DNA of 64,000 bases. Source: Dasypus novemcinctus. Its lineage: Eukaryota > Chordata > Mammalia > Cingulata > Dasypodidae. Below the pieces are notes generated by a model. It did no database searches. It worked only from the letters and a program-made list of their open reading frames with translations, and was not told the origin of the DNA. The position numbers and the translations under genes are program-made. Within the stretch, counting starts at the first letter, position 1, and the number at the start of each line of letters is the position of its first letter. This document shows positions 10,943 to 23,479 of the stretch, one piece after another. The stretch spans positions 34,330,770-34,394,769 of the forward strand of contig NC_080682.1 of assembly GCF_030445035.2 (NCBI RefSeq), given 5' to 3'.

Positions 10943-12638
10943 AGAAAGAAAAAAAGAATTGTGAAATCCAAGTGTGGGCTAAAGTGTTGGTTGGAAAAAG
11001 CAGAGAGCCCAAGAATAAGGAGTTTGCATTTATTCTCAATCTCTTCACTGCAGGTTTTTTTCTAATTACTCATGAAAAAGATAGAGGGCAGGCTGGAAGT
11101 CATTCAGACAAGGTCACTGTGCAACATACATACAAAAAACCAAATATCCTCCCTTTCCTCTCTTATTAAATAAGAAACTGCTATTACATTAAAACTAGAG
11201 CTTTACTCTTACTGTAGACTGCCATAACAATAATTTAAATTTATTGAGATACCCAATTATAGAATTGCCTCCTGCTTTCTGACAGAATTCAATTAAAGAG
11301 CAAAACTCCAATTCCTTACTCCTTCTCCCTAGCTATCAAACCAAAGTCTAAATCATATAATAGTTTCTTTCTAAAACCCTCTTATTTAGGGACCACACAT
11401 TTTTCCATAGCATCTGTTCTATCCCAGTGAAATGAGAAATAAAACCATTGTTCAGCCACAGATGTTCTAGGTAATCTTGGATAATGAACATTGAAAATTG
11501 TTAGGTTAAAAGATCTACTGAAGAAGATAAAAACAGGTATAGATACATGAGAAATTTCATCATAAGGGATATATTGTATTTGACAATGTCCAATGAAATG
11601 CTAGAAATAGAACATTAAAAAGCACACATGCACACACAATATAAGAAACAAAGAATTTCATCACCATGGTCATCAGTAGAGCAAATACAGCAGACTAAGA
11701 ATTAGTGAACCTGAAGAAATCCAAATTTTCTTAGAGAACCTGAAGAAATCCAAATTTTCTTAGAGAAAACACTCTAAGAAAAACAAAAGTGAGTGATATC
11801 CAATTGCTGTGAGACATCAAACTTTTAATATGCACACATATATACAAAATATACATATATTACAGTAAGAATAGAGGGAGTGTATCAGACAAAATATTAA
11901 AGGAGATAATGGTAAAAGCATTTCTAAAAATAAGTAAAGGCATCAAAGCACAGGTCCACAAATGTTAGAAACTCCAGGAATGATAAAAACAAATAGCATA
12001 TCACCCAACAAGAAAATACGTGGTCATTGTTGTCACTGTTGTAAAACTTACACAAGGAGAAAAGTATGAAGGTGGAGGAAAATACATATCTCATATAGAA
12101 TATACCAGCTTTGTCATCAAAAATGTTACAGCCAGAACATAACAGAGGGACATGTTTAAAGAACTAAAATACAATAACTGTCATTACAGAATTCAATACC
12201 CCTGAAATATCTTTCCAATAGAAAAACAAAAAAGACTTTTTCATGAAAATTAATATAGACACATACACAGAAAGAAATAATTTATAGTTAGCAGTATTTT
12301 ATGCCAACATTTTCCAGGCAGAAGGATTAAGTAAACAGAATGACTCTTGAGTTTACCGAAAGAAAAAATCACACTAAAAATGTAAAATTCAAAGGAAATA
12401 TAATAATCATTGTATTATTAAATATTTAATTGCTCTAAAACTGGAACTTAGGTTGATGCATTTTGGGTTTGAGCCATAAATAGAAGTAATGTTATAACAA
12501 AATTATCACAAAGAAATCATAGTTATTAAAAATAAAGGCCACAAAGCTAGAAAGAATTTCTAAATATAAAAAATGACAAATATGCTTTCAAGATGAAAAA
12601 TAACTCAAACAGGTATACAATTAAAATATAAATATTTA
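10943..12638. other. Unassigned DNA with a 29-bp tandem duplication
   Basis: AT-rich sequence shared with copy 2 (36766-38426), with no gene recognised. A 29-bp unit is repeated perfectly in tandem at 11707-11735 and 11736-11764; copy 2 has a single, diverged unit there. Confidence 0.5.
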
Positions 12639-12832
12639 GGGAGCAGACGTAGCTCAAGTGGTTGAGTGCCTGCTGCCCATGTATGAGGTCTTGTGTTCTA
12701 TTCCCAGTACCTCCTAAAAACAAAACAATCAAAAAAATCAACTATTCTTGGGGAACAGATGTAGCTCAAGTGGTTGAGTGCATACTTCCTATGTAGGAAG
12801 TTCTGGGTTCAATCTCAATTTAAAAATAAATT
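12639..12832 (+). mobile_element. Two adjacent short tRNA-derived SINEs, copy 1
   Basis: Two units of about 85-100 bp lie in the same direction (12639-12738 and 12750-12832). Each begins 'gg(g)gaacaga..gtagctcaagtggttgag', an A-box-like stretch, followed by 'cccatgta..aggt/agttctgggttcaatc', a B-box-like stretch, and an A-rich tail. Both are shared with copy 2, so they predate the duplication. Confidence 0.7.
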
Positions 12833-13309
12833 GAGAAAATATAAGTATAATGAATAATTTTTATGACATAATTTTAAAGAAGGTTTGATTAAATTAAATT
12901 GGTTTTAATTACCAGTATATTGTTAAACATTTCACTCTTGAATTTTATTTTAAACATTCAAAAAACATTCTGGATAAACAATAAGGTATGATTTTATTTT
13001 AAAAATCTTAATATAAATTGCAAAAGAAAAACTATTTTTTTTAAATTACTCTGGCTGAGGATTGAACCAGGGCCTCATATGTTAATATATATCATATTTT
13101 ATATAGCTTAATTATGTCACAATATTTTATTTAGTTTTAGGATCAAATGCTTGAAACACTGACTTTTTGTATTTTTTATTTTTAACCATTTCTGTGTTTA
13201 TTACTTAAGTTGACAAAAACAATTTATAAAATACCAGTGAAAATATGTTATAACAAAAGCTGTTGTATAGTCAAAATAGCAGAAAATGCAAGTTTCCACC
13301 TTACATATT

Positions 13310-13510
13310 TTACTGCAACTAGTGCTTTATATTCCTGATTTAATTTAATCCTTACAATAACTCTACAGAGCAGGGTTTAGTATTTATCTTGTACACTTGA
13401 GGAAAATGAGGCTTGAATTATCAGGGACTTAAGAGTCATATATCAAACAATGGAGGAAATCTAGAATCTAAACCCTGGAATGTATGATTCCTAAGTAAGC
13501 ACCCTCAATC
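13310..13510 (+). repeat. MIR fragment, copy 1
   Basis: The order 'atttaatccttacaataactctacagag...gaggaaaatgaggctt...cttaagagtcatat' follows the core of the ancient mammalian MIR SINE. The copy 2 equivalent is at 39098-39305. Confidence 0.6.
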
Positions 13511-13919
13511 ACGGCATTGTATGTCTTCTCTATATCTTAAATGAATTGTGCTTGGGAACTATTTTTGTGTCAAAATTTAGCTATTTTCCTTAATAAAATT
13601 CTCTGAATGGAACATGCATGGGGATTTAAGTGAAACAATTTAAAAAGACATTACATTTTCTTATTTTGCACATTAGTTGGCTGAAAGAAACACATGTATT
13701 TAGGTAGCAGGTTTAAAATATATAACATGATCCATTTCAAAATGGATTTCTAAGATCATATTTATGGAACTATTCAAGATTATGTTTGGCCAAGTAAAGG
13801 ATGGCATAACAGAAATACAAACTAAAAGATTCAGGCATTTTAGAGAAAATCCAAGTAAATATCCTACAAGACATAACAAAAGCTGCAGGTACACTTAAAT
13901 GCTCAGCATTACTTTCACT

Positions 13920-14861
13920 TTAATTGCCTGGAACCCCTCTCTTATGCAGGACTCTAATGAGAGCATTTTTTACTTCTTTGTTCCTAAGACTATAAATGAG
14001 TGGGTTCAGCATGGGGATAATCATAGTATAAAACACAGAGGCCACTTGATCCTTTCCCAAGGAGTAGGACTTCTTCGGTTTTAGATAAGTAAAAATCATG
14101 GTGCCATAAAAGATGGTGACTCCCAGGAGGTGGGAGGCACAAGTAGAGAAGGCTTTGCGTTTTCCTGAGGTGGAATTAATTTTCAGTATAGTAGAGAGAA
14201 TGGACATGTAGGACACAGAGACTGTGATAAGAGACATCATAAGGGTGGAGCCAGCAACAATGAATATCATGATTTCAATGCTATGAGTGTCAGTGCAGGA
14301 CAGGGCTAAAACTGGGGTTGTGTCACAGAAAAAGTGATGGATTATATTGGATTTGCAGAAAAGCAAACTGTTCATGCAAAGAACATTGACCAAGGAGTCA
14401 GTAAAACCAATCATATAAGACCCAGTGACAAGAGCATGACAAAGATTCCTGGACATAATTACTGGATAGTGAAGAGGATTGCAGATAGCTACATAGCGGT
14501 CATAGGCCATTGAAGAGAGAAGGAAACACTCAGTGGCACCCAGGAAGATAAAAAAAGACATCTGTGTGAAGCAGCCTTTGAATGAAATAAACTTGGTGGA
14601 AGTCAGTAAGTTTTCTAAGGTTTTAGGTGTGATGACTGTTGAGTAACTGAGGTCAAGGAATGACAGGTGACTGAGGAAAAAATACATGGGGGTGTGAAGC
14701 TGGAGATCCAGGCAAATTATCAGAACCATTCCTGCATTCCCCAGCACAGTTATCAAATATATCAGGAGAAACAGTATAAAGAGGACTTGTTGAGTCTCTT
14801 CAGAGTCTGTCAACCCCATAAGGATGAAGTCCGGTACATTTGTGTTATTCCTACTTCCCAT
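13920..14861 (-). CDS. OR8H-like: Olfactory receptor, OR8H type, copy 1
   Basis: An intact single-exon odorant GPCR of 313 residues, the usual length for class II ORs, expected in the cilia membrane of olfactory neurons and coupling to the olfactory G protein. The start is the ATG at 14861 (MGSRNNTN); the frame continues upstream only to a TTG. Visible marks are an N-glycosylation site near residue 5, GN at 41-42 in TM1, TPMYFFL after TM1, Cys97 and ECL2 cysteines 169, 179 and 189, [10 protein letters not shown] at 118-127, [10 protein letters not shown] at 236-245, FYG at 251-253, and [12 protein letters not shown] at 283-294. The N-terminus, [10 protein letters not shown] and [17 protein letters not shown] resemble human OR8H proteins as recalled. 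It differs from copy 2 at 21 residues. I see no inactivating change. Which human OR8H gene it matches best is undecided. Confidence 0.92.
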   Translation of the reverse strand: MGSRNNTNVPDFILMGLTDSEETQQVLFILFLLIYLITVLGNAGMVLIICLDLQLHTPMYFFLSHLSFLDLSYSTVITPKTLENLLTSTKFISFKGCFTQMSFFIFLGATECFLLSSMAYDRYVAICNPLHYPVIMSRNLCHALVTGSYMIGFTDSLVNVLCMNSLLFCKSNIIHHFFCDTTPVLALSCTDTHSIEIMIFIVAGSTLMMSLITVSVSYMSILSTILKINSTSGKRKAFSTCASHLLGVTIFYGTMIFTYLKPKKSYSLGKDQVASVFYTMIIPMLNPLIYSLRNKEVKNALIRVLHKRGVPGN

Positions 14862-14882
14862 AATAACATTCAACTTTTATGA

Positions 14883-14900
14883 ACTGTTGAGAAATCTAAG
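14883..14900 (-). promoter_or_regulatory. Possible splice acceptor just upstream of the OR8H start, copy 1
   Basis: On the minus strand the sequence reads 'ccttagatttctcaacag', a plausible polypyrimidine-AG acceptor ending about 22 bp before the ATG. OR coding exons are normally preceded by non-coding exons joined by such an acceptor. It is preserved in copy 2 (40672-40689). Upstream exons and promoter were not identified. Confidence 0.3.
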
Positions 14901-17639
14901 GCAATACTTAACATGAATGACTTCACAAGGATTTTTGTTTATATGAATGATCCTGCAATTTAAAAATTTTTGCTTAAGGCTTCTAGAAATACCTAACAAA
15001 GAGCAGCTTGCAAAATATAACTAAACAATCTTAGTGTTACTGCCAGATATAAATTAGTTATAAATCATCATTTGGATGTTATATAATAGATGTTAATATA
15101 TATGGCAAGCAGAATGGACCTGACTCTAATATAAACGCTTCCCTTTCTTAATACATTTAACCCACTAGGAAATATTATACTATAGGTGTTACTATTAGAC
15201 ACATTTTTAGGTGAGAAAAAGACAGGAAAATTTTAAGTAACTTATCCAGGGCCATATATTAAATGTTGACTCTGTGATTCTACCAAGATAGATAGACTTC
15301 AGAGAGCATGATCATAACATTTAATACCTGTTTATATTCAACATCGGAAAAATTAGCTGTGTTAATAAATAATGATAGAAAAAGTTTTAATGTTATTTAC
15401 TTTTATTTTGTATTCCTTATTATTTAACACAAATAACAAATCATAAATTTCAATCTTAAAGAACTTTACTTGAATGAGTTAAGATTATAGATAACATGCA
15501 ATTTTAATTTCTGGAAGATATCAGATTTCATGCAAAATTATGTTTTCAATATATGCACATCAGTTGTAGACTCTGATTCCATCAAATCTAGATTTCCATT
15601 TCCACACATCCTGGAATTACATTGGTAAGGCATAAATGAAATACATATGTATATACATGTGCTTCTGGTAATGTGTCCATTTTATTTGATCTGAAATAAA
15701 ACCTTTTAATTTTGAGACTAATACTTACCATAAACAAAAGGTGGTGAAAAATTTTCTTTCTTAGGTGGTCTAGAAATTTGTCACCCTCAATTATTTCTCA
15801 CAAATAAAACATATAAAACATATAAGGAGCCAAAAAATTTTGTAAGAGAATATTTGTTCCCTTTCAGCTAAATTAATATTAATTTTTCATGCATGCATTT
15901 TTGTTTTCTGTTGAGGTAAAATAGATCAACATAAAATTGTGGCTAGTCCCTGATCAAAAGCAAAGTTTGCCTATAATTTTGTATCATAAAATTCCAAGGA
16001 GTTACTGTGAATATATGTAGAGCATAGCATCCCTTGTCTGTCACCCTGATAAACCCACTGTACCTGGGGATCAATTTCCAAGGAAGATTTTTGGCATGAT
16101 ACCAGGAAAAAATTTCAAGGTGTGTAACAGAGAATTGTCTTCCTTTTAGAACCCACATAATTTTGAGCATGATTTTTCGGTATTCCTTTGTGACAGTCTA
16201 ATTTTTTGAAGAGTAAAGAGAAAGCATTTCTAGAGAAAACTTAATTACTCAGTGGCTTGAAAGGCCAGATCATTAACCACCAGGGAGAGAAGAGTACATT
16301 TCTCACAATGAAACAATTTTATGTTTCAAAGTGTGACTATCTCAAGGGAGCAACATTATTCATTACACAAAAATTTGGAAACAACAAAATACAAAGAAAA
16401 TAAAAATTATTCATAACTTTTGTTAATCTTCACATTCATTTTCTTCCAATTATTTTTCTGTGTATATAATGTTTATTTATATGTATAATTATGTATTTGC
16501 ATAATTTTATCATACTGTTTTCAGTAGCTTATTCTGATATTCTCACTAAATATAATACATCTTGACCTATATTAAATTAGCCTTTTGTAAAACCTACAAT
16601 TTCACAAAATTTGCATTGGATGGTGCCTCATAGTTAATTTCCCTCTAGGAGTGTGCACTAGCTGATAAATGGATATTTTTTAGGCATCATGTGGAAAACA
16701 GTGCATCCTTTTTGTTCATTTTGGAAGAGTTACCTAATTCATTTGTATAGCAGATGAGTAATTGTATTTATCTATTACAATATTTGCACACTTTTAAAAT
16801 TTAGTATACTTGGCTTTTTTTTGATTAAAAGGAATATAAAAGGAGCAAGTAAAAATAAATGCTAAGACTTGTGATTTTTTAATTTAACAAACAAAGCTCA
16901 CTTTCTCTAAAAATAATCAGTTCAAATATTTTCTTTTGAATTTTGCGTTAATTAATGGTAATGAAATCAATCTTCATTTAGACTGAGAAATAAATCTTAT
17001 GGAAAAACTTTTCACAATCCAGATTTTCAGGAGAGAATATGTAGTGTAAGTAAAGAGGTAACAATTTATCTTCGAAGAACTTTGGAAGTTAAATTTTTTT
17101 CACTCATCGAACATTTAGACAGGTTGAGACAGATTTATTAGGAGACTAAACTGCGTATCAGTTTATTTGACAGTAGATAACCTTGACTTTAAACCAAATC
17201 AGTGTTTATAAGTAATTTTCTATGCTAATGTTACCTCAAAAAGCACTGCTTACTCTTTACAAAATCAATGAGTTTTTCTTCCCAGAGTTGAAAACAATTT
17301 TATAGCCATTAATCTTAGCTTTTATATAATATAAATAAAAGTTGAAGAACGACTAATTTACAGAACTAACGTTATGATTTTTAAAATTTTTTTATAGAAT
17401 CTTCATTGCCTGGATTTGGAAGTTTTTAGAAAATTTCTAAAAGGAAAATAATTTTGGCAGAAAATTAGGAGTGAGAAGCAGAAAGAGAATTTGAATCCTT
17501 GACCTACATGACAGCAAACCATTAGAACTCTATCTCTGACAACTTCTCAATTTTATTATTTTTGTGATTTCTATTGCTCTGTTAAGTTTTCTGACAATTT
17601 CTGAATCACTTGTATTGAAGTTCTACTGAGGATTTTTGC
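14901..17639. other. OR upstream flank, copy 1
   Basis: AT-rich DNA with no gene recognised. A weak MIR-like stretch lies at 15165-15300 ('ggtgagaaaaagacagg...taagtaacttatccagg'). From about 16850 the sequence also resembles the OR8I2 unit (53890 onwards) at roughly 80%. Confidence 0.45.
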
Positions 17640-19035
17640 ATCTTTATGATAAATTGGATCTTTATTATTTTGTCCTATCAGTCACATCTCTGGAACAGAG
17701 GGATGTCTTCTTTGTAATATAGTAGAGCTAAAGTAGTTTTTATATGCTTGTACTTACAAAATATGTATTTATTCTTCCTTGTATTTTTCTCCTATCTCTC
17801 ATGAATATGATAAAATTTTTTATTACTTTTTAGTTGTCTCAATAATTCTCTTTTAATTGGAATGATTAGTCCATTTATATTTAAAATAATTATGTATTTT
17901 CTATTTCTGATTCATGCCATGTGTTATTGGTCCTTTCTCCTTCTATTCTGGCTTCTTTTGGGTTAATAAAAAATATATTATCCAACTTTACTGTTTCGAT
18001 TGGATTTTTTGACTGTACATCTTTTGATGACATTGAATTATTAAATTATTTTAGTGTACTTGAAATTAATATTGTACAACTTCACATAAAGTGTAAGAAT
18101 CCTAAAACATTCTATTTCCATGTATCTTCTCTTTTCTGCATTGTGCCATCCATTTTATACTAATATAAATGACAAACATGGAAATATAATACTATTATTT
18201 TTACTGTATATAGTTAGTTGTCTTGTATGGAATTTATAAATATTTCCCATTCTTGGTGCTCTTCATTTCTTTTAGTAGATTTTCCTGATGATTTTCAGAA
18301 AAAAAATTTCTTCTGAATATCATTCCTGCCTATCATATCATGAATTCTTTTTCTGATATCATTTTCTTTTCAGACTGAAGAAGTTTTGTTAGCTTTTTTG
18401 TACTGCAGTACGTGGGCAGCAAATTTTCTGAACTTGCATTAATCTTAAATGTCTTATGTCACCCTTGCTTTTATAGAATATTTTCAACAGATATAGAGTT
18501 ACTTTTCTTTTTGCTTTTAAATATTTTTTAGATTTTTTTTTTTTCTTTTGGGTTTCTGGCCTTATGGTTTTTGATAAGATGTCACCCATATTTGATGTAT
18601 ATTTTTCCTACAGGTAATACAATCTCCCTGAACCACCATGGTGCTTTCAACTTTACATATTTTCAGGTAATGCATTCTCCCTGACCCAACATGGCTGCTT
18701 TTACCTGTTTCTTTCTTTCAGTTTCTGTAGTTTGAGTATGGCGTGCCTGGGTTCACACCTATTTGTGTGTTTCTGTGTGTGTGTGTTTGAGTTGGATTTA
18801 GCTGCTTTAGGTTTTCAGAACTTCTTGGATCTATAAACTGATATTTTTCTCAAATTTTTTATAAGATTTCATTTACTTTTTCTTCATTGTTTTATTGACC
18901 CACTACACTATGTTTTTGATTACTTAGGTTGTTTTTGTAGTGTGAAAACATTTCATTGATCTGTTTTTCAAGATTACTGATACACTCCTCTATGCTTCCA
19001 ATCTGCAGATTAGTTCTTCCATGTAACTTTTGTCC
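17640..19035 (-). repeat. Old L1M fragment (ORF2 start to ORF1), copy 1
   Basis: Motifs of ancient mammalian L1 on the minus strand occur in order: 'ttaattggaatgattagtccatttatatttaa' type sequence (ORF2 start region), 'ttttgataagatgtcaccc', and 'gatctgtttttcaagattactgata' (ORF1 region). It is too decayed to translate. All three paralogous OR units carry it, so it was inserted before those duplications. Confidence 0.6.
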
Positions 19036-19437
19036 TGAGTATAGCAAGATGCTGTTAAAAAACGACAGCTTTTCTCCCAACTTAGGTGGATATGTCAGAC
19101 CAAAAAAAGACTTGGACAAATGCAGCTTTGTGAGTAATGAACATTTATTTAGGGGACTTCGGTGGAGTCATCATCCTCAGCAGTGGAAAGAGACTTTTTC
19201 TGACCTAAAAATGAGAGGCGTCTTTTATTATGCATGTCCACTTATAGATGGTGAAGATACATGAGAGACAGCAGGACTTCTAAGGAAAGTAGTGTTACAA
19301 GATTTGCTGATCACTAACCAGTTAACAACCTATTCCCCAGGTTTGCTCTTTTAACTACTCAGGATTGCTGCTGCAAGTTGGGGAGAGGAAAGAGCAGGAA
19401 GGGTTGGGGAAGAAAATACCAAGTCATATACACCACA
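19036..19437 (-). repeat. Solo LTR inserted in the L1M, copy 1
   Basis: About 400 bp interrupts the L1M; the L1-like sequence resumes at 'gtcatttcagatattt' (19441). Reading the minus strand, a TATA-like 'aataaaag' and then an AATAAA signal come shortly before a CA end. A short 'ttgtc' may flank both sides. Length and structure suggest an ERVL-MaLR type solo LTR. It is an old fossil shared by all three OR units; the family is uncertain. Confidence 0.4.
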
Positions 19438-19664
19438 CTTGTCATTTCAGATATTTTTATTTTCTATTTTAGATCACCTTGAAATATATTTGAATTATCC
19501 TCTTTATTTATTCTTATGGTTCACACTTTCTAGATTTGTCTTCTTTTCAGTATTTTTATTACATACTGTATTTTATGAAAGATATATTATAGAAGTTTTG
19601 GATTGTATTGTTTTCCTTTAAAGGTTATTCAGTTTTGTTCTGCAGGTGATGAATTAGTGATAGT

Positions 19665-20182
19665 GCCTTTTTAAAAATGCATTTTTTATTTTTTAAATGA
19701 TATTTAAATTATACAAAATATACCCCCCAAAATATAAAGGATTCCCTTCTCTCCCACTCCTCACAACTCCCACCCTCCCCACATTATCAACTTATTTCAT
19801 TTGTGTGGTACGTTCATTGAAACTGATGAGCACATTTCTGGTATTGCCATTAAGCATAGATCATAGTTTACATTGTAGTTTACACTCTTCCACTCAATTA
19901 TGTGGGTTATGGCAGGATATACAATGGCCTGTGTCTGTTATTGCAATGTCATTCAGGACAATTTCAAGTCCTAAAATGCCCCATATGACATCTCTTTTTC
20001 CCCTCTCCCTGTCTTCTGCACCTCCAGTGGCCATTGTCTCCACATCAAAGATAGAATTTCTTCTATTGCTACAATTCCAATTAGTCTGTAGTAGAATACC
20101 TGTAAATCCACTCTATTCCATACTTTCTTTCCCAATCCTGAGGATTCTGGGTTGGTAATGTCCCCTCTACCTCTACCTCCTG
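19665..20182 (-). repeat. L1 3' end, minus orientation, copy 1
   Basis: The reverse complement is colinear with the plus-oriented L1 end at 10540-10930: 'gatgtggagacaatggccac', 'ggggcattttaggactt', 'gagtgtaaactacaatgtaaac', then a G-rich run and an A-rich tail at about 19670-19700. It is cut at 20182, where similarity to copy 2 stops. Confidence 0.65.
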
Positions 20183-20330
20183 GCCTGTTCTGGTGGATGT
20201 GGGTGCTGCAGTTTCCAACATGCAGGCAAGCAAGCAGGCAGTGTCGTTGCCGCGGAGCAGCTTCGGTGCCTCTGCGCCAGCATTGCGATTTTACAGTCCT
20301 GAAGAATCTCCTTTTTTACAAAAATATTTT
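20183..20330. other. Short GC-rich island at the duplication junction
   Basis: About 130 bp much richer in GC than its surroundings, with CpG sites ('gttgccgcggagcagcttcgg'). It is followed by a T/A-rich run of repeated 'attttatttt'. It looks like a piece of a transcribed 5' region or a processed pseudogene, but I could not identify a parent gene. It begins exactly where copy 1 ends. Confidence 0.35.
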
Positions 20331-21276
20331 TATTTTATTTTATTTTATTTTTTTAGTCCCTGCCAAAAAATTCCATTGTGGAAACCTAGAAATTTTATAA
20401 AGGAAAGAATTTGAATTCTTGTGGAGTGTAATTTTGTGTATGAGTTACGTTTAAAAATAAGAGTTTTCAGAAAGGCTAATAGGGTTAATTACTGATATAT
20501 ACTACATAGGCAGTAATTCTTTTACTATTAAAAATTTTTAAGCATTTGTGATGACACTAGAAGAGACAAGCTATATCTTTTCATGAATTGACTAGTCATT
20601 AATTGCAAAGTGAAGTGCATGATGTAAATTCATGTTTCTTAAATGAAAAATAGATTACCTAATTTTTATAAAGACAATGTAGGAAGTTTTTGTTCTGGAA
20701 AATTTACGTTTAATTTTTTATGGAGATATACTTTCAGGTACCTTCAATTCATCAAGTAAAATAAAGTGATATGCAAAATTAGTAAGAAATAAGAATAGTG
20801 GTTATGTTGGAAGAGGAATCAAGGATAGGAAATATTTAACAAAGATGGGATAGTTATCAGCTTGTGAGCTTTAAGCAATATCATATACACCATAATGAGC
20901 TTGGTTTCAACAAATCTTGTAAATTACTGGTTTCCCCAAATTTAACTGAACTTAACATAAAATACAATGAGATAAACTTTGTGAAATTAGCCTTTAGGTA
21001 ATGTAACCATATGAAAACTTTAATTATATTTGTTTACTAGAATACAAAAAATATATTTTTTAATGCCTTAGTAAAGTGCTTTTAGGGCTCAGGGATACAA
21101 AATTTTTTCCCCTTTTGTAGCATATAATCAATAATTGGCCTGGTATCCAGGCACTGTAGCTTATAACCAAAAGCAAATTAAAGGCATAATTTAAAATTTC
21201 TATAGTTGCTTAGAATTTTGCGAACATAAGCCTTTTTTAGAATTCAGTTTGATTTTCTTTTTAAATATGACCATAG
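20331..21276. other. Unassigned AT-rich DNA
   Basis: No gene and no repeat was recognised; it is not duplicated elsewhere in the window. The last 30 bp read on the minus strand are A-rich and may be a decayed poly(A) tail of the L1 to the right. Confidence 0.4.
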
Positions 21277-23479
21277 AACCTGTGGGTCTCTGCAGCCCTC
21301 AGGAGAACCAGCACCTAGGTTTCCATCTATCTTTGCTGTCTCTGGTATCCTGCTGACGCATGCATAAGCATCACCCCTCTGATGATATCCTGACTCTTTT
21401 TTGGAGACTCATAGCCATATAAACTCACTTGTCCTTTCTATTTCCCCCCTTTATCTAAAGTCAAAAAGCAGTTTTTAACACCTGATATTACATGGAGCCT
21501 TAGATATTCTGCGGTCTGAGTTGACCCTTTTATTCAAGATCATTTTCTAGTTACATCACCAGCTGGTGCTTGGTAGTAATCCCTCAGTGCCAGGGATCCC
21601 TCATTCCTCGGAGTCATGTCCCATGCTGAGGGGAAGGCAATTTATCTGCATGCTGAATTTGGCTTAGAGAGTGGCCACATTTGAGCAACATGGAGGCTAT
21701 CAGGAGGTAACTCTTAGGCACCCTGCAGCTCTAGGCTAGTTCATATTTCAAGCACACAGGCTCACAAGCATAGACATTAGTATCAAGGGCTCATTGTTGG
21801 ACCATGCTTCTTTATTGGTCTTAGCCATTGCACTTGGGGGCTGTTGCTGTTCCATTGGGGAATGTGATGGAGCTCCACTCACCAAGGACTCAGCAGTCTC
21901 TCAGCTGTCATTTCCAACTGAAACCACTATGAAAATATCCAAACCTTTCTATGTAGGCTGTATACATGCCCTGGTGAACTTCCTCCCAACCATGGGTCAC
22001 CCACCAATAACAGCCCACATGAGTGCTCCTCCCCTGCCATATTTGAACCTCTCTGTGGTCCAAAACTTCTTCACAAAGGAAGCCCAATATATTGCCAGGG
22101 TTCATTAAGAGGAAAATGGAATATAGTGATGGGTTTAAAGGTTGGATATAGAATACATAGTAATTTAGAAAAAATAAATAAAGGAAAAATAAATTGGGAT
22201 ATCAGAAAATGAAAAAATGAAAAAGCTTTGTTTTTGACATTTTGCCTTTCATCACTGCTATAGGTGTTGCCCTGTATGTACAGAGGCAAGGTAATTTCTT
22301 CCATTTCTTCCTTAGTGTCTACAACCTTTCTTTATTTTTCCTAATTATTAAGCTTGTCTTCACATAAGTTTTAGATCACAGTCATTCACATATACATTAT
22401 ATGGTACTCCCACATATCCAACATCAAACCCTTTGTCCCTTCCATAGCAATGGTCTTTTTACATGTTCATGTTGTATTTGCTGCAGCTGATGTACAGATA
22501 TTGAAACAATAACTTTCAAACATGATTCCATTTGGGTTTAAGTTATGGTTTATATTTTAAACTATACAATTTTCTAAGTTTTTAGTTATCTTACATTTTA
22601 TGTTATGCTTTACATGTTAGCCTGTAGACTTCTATACATTTTGGTGTAATTTAACATGTCCTATCACCTTCATTGCATGATCTTGTGGAACACTTTCCTT
22701 GCCCCACAGTTACACTGATTCCATCTATTCAACACCTCTTTCACCCTTCCCTCAAGGCCCAGCATGACAATCAATCTTCATTACTTGAAGGACCATATTC
22801 AGAAATACTTGCAACAATGTTGAGGGCTTGACATACTTGACTGCCCTAATCCATTGGGAGCCACCAATTTTCTTGAGAGATACAATTCCCTCTGTTTGAG
22901 GACATCAGTCTTCCCCAGGATGTGGGTATACTTTCACTCTCATTGTATGGGTCTCCACCCAATGATATAACCCACTATGACAAAATGAGGGCTCACACAC
23001 TACATAGAAGCCTCCCCTGTATCAGATGCCCCCACTTAAGCATCTGAAACAGGAAACTTTCAATATTATATTTTCTCAAGAGTTTTCTCTACATTGTAAT
23101 TTCTACCACCTACCTGGCAATCTCCTATGTTCAAATGTTACTCTCACCTTCCCCCCAATTTTATGGGTCATCTCACCCATCCTTCCATCCCTAGACCCCT
23201 CAAGCCCATAAAGCCCCACCCAAAGTATCTCTATGCCCCCATTTTATCCCTTCACTGTACTAATACTTACCTCCAGCTTATCATAGATTTCACCCATGTA
23301 GGTGTCAGCTCACAACTTTCTTATACCCCCCAACTTCTTTTAAGTTTATCGTCCAGTATCTAGCTCTCTGAGACAGCTTGGCTTAATTATTTCATATCAG
23401 AGAGGTCATGCAGTATTTGTCCTTCAATGTCTGGGTTGCTTCACTCAACATAAGGTTCTCAAGATTCATCCTTGTTATC

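Larger units (their letters stand above)
2858..20182. repeat. Segmental duplication, copy 1
   Basis: This block is colinear with 26296-45945 for its full length. Identity looks like about 95-97% in the stretches compared by eye; the OR coding regions differ at 34 of 942 bases. The size difference is explained mainly by the 2.3-kb retroviral insertion present only in copy 2, plus the SINE/deletion swap at 8151. Similarity starts at 'tgtttttgctgcatccc' (2858; 26296) and ends at 'cctctacctcta' (about 20182; 45945). The left edge cuts through L1 ORF2, which is not how L1s truncate by themselves. Confidence 0.9.

Noticed and set aside
14862-14873. OR8H start four codons further upstream (also at 40651-40662)
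   Set aside because: The upstream codon is TTG in both copies; the first ATG in frame is at 14861 and 40650 and fits the family N-terminus.
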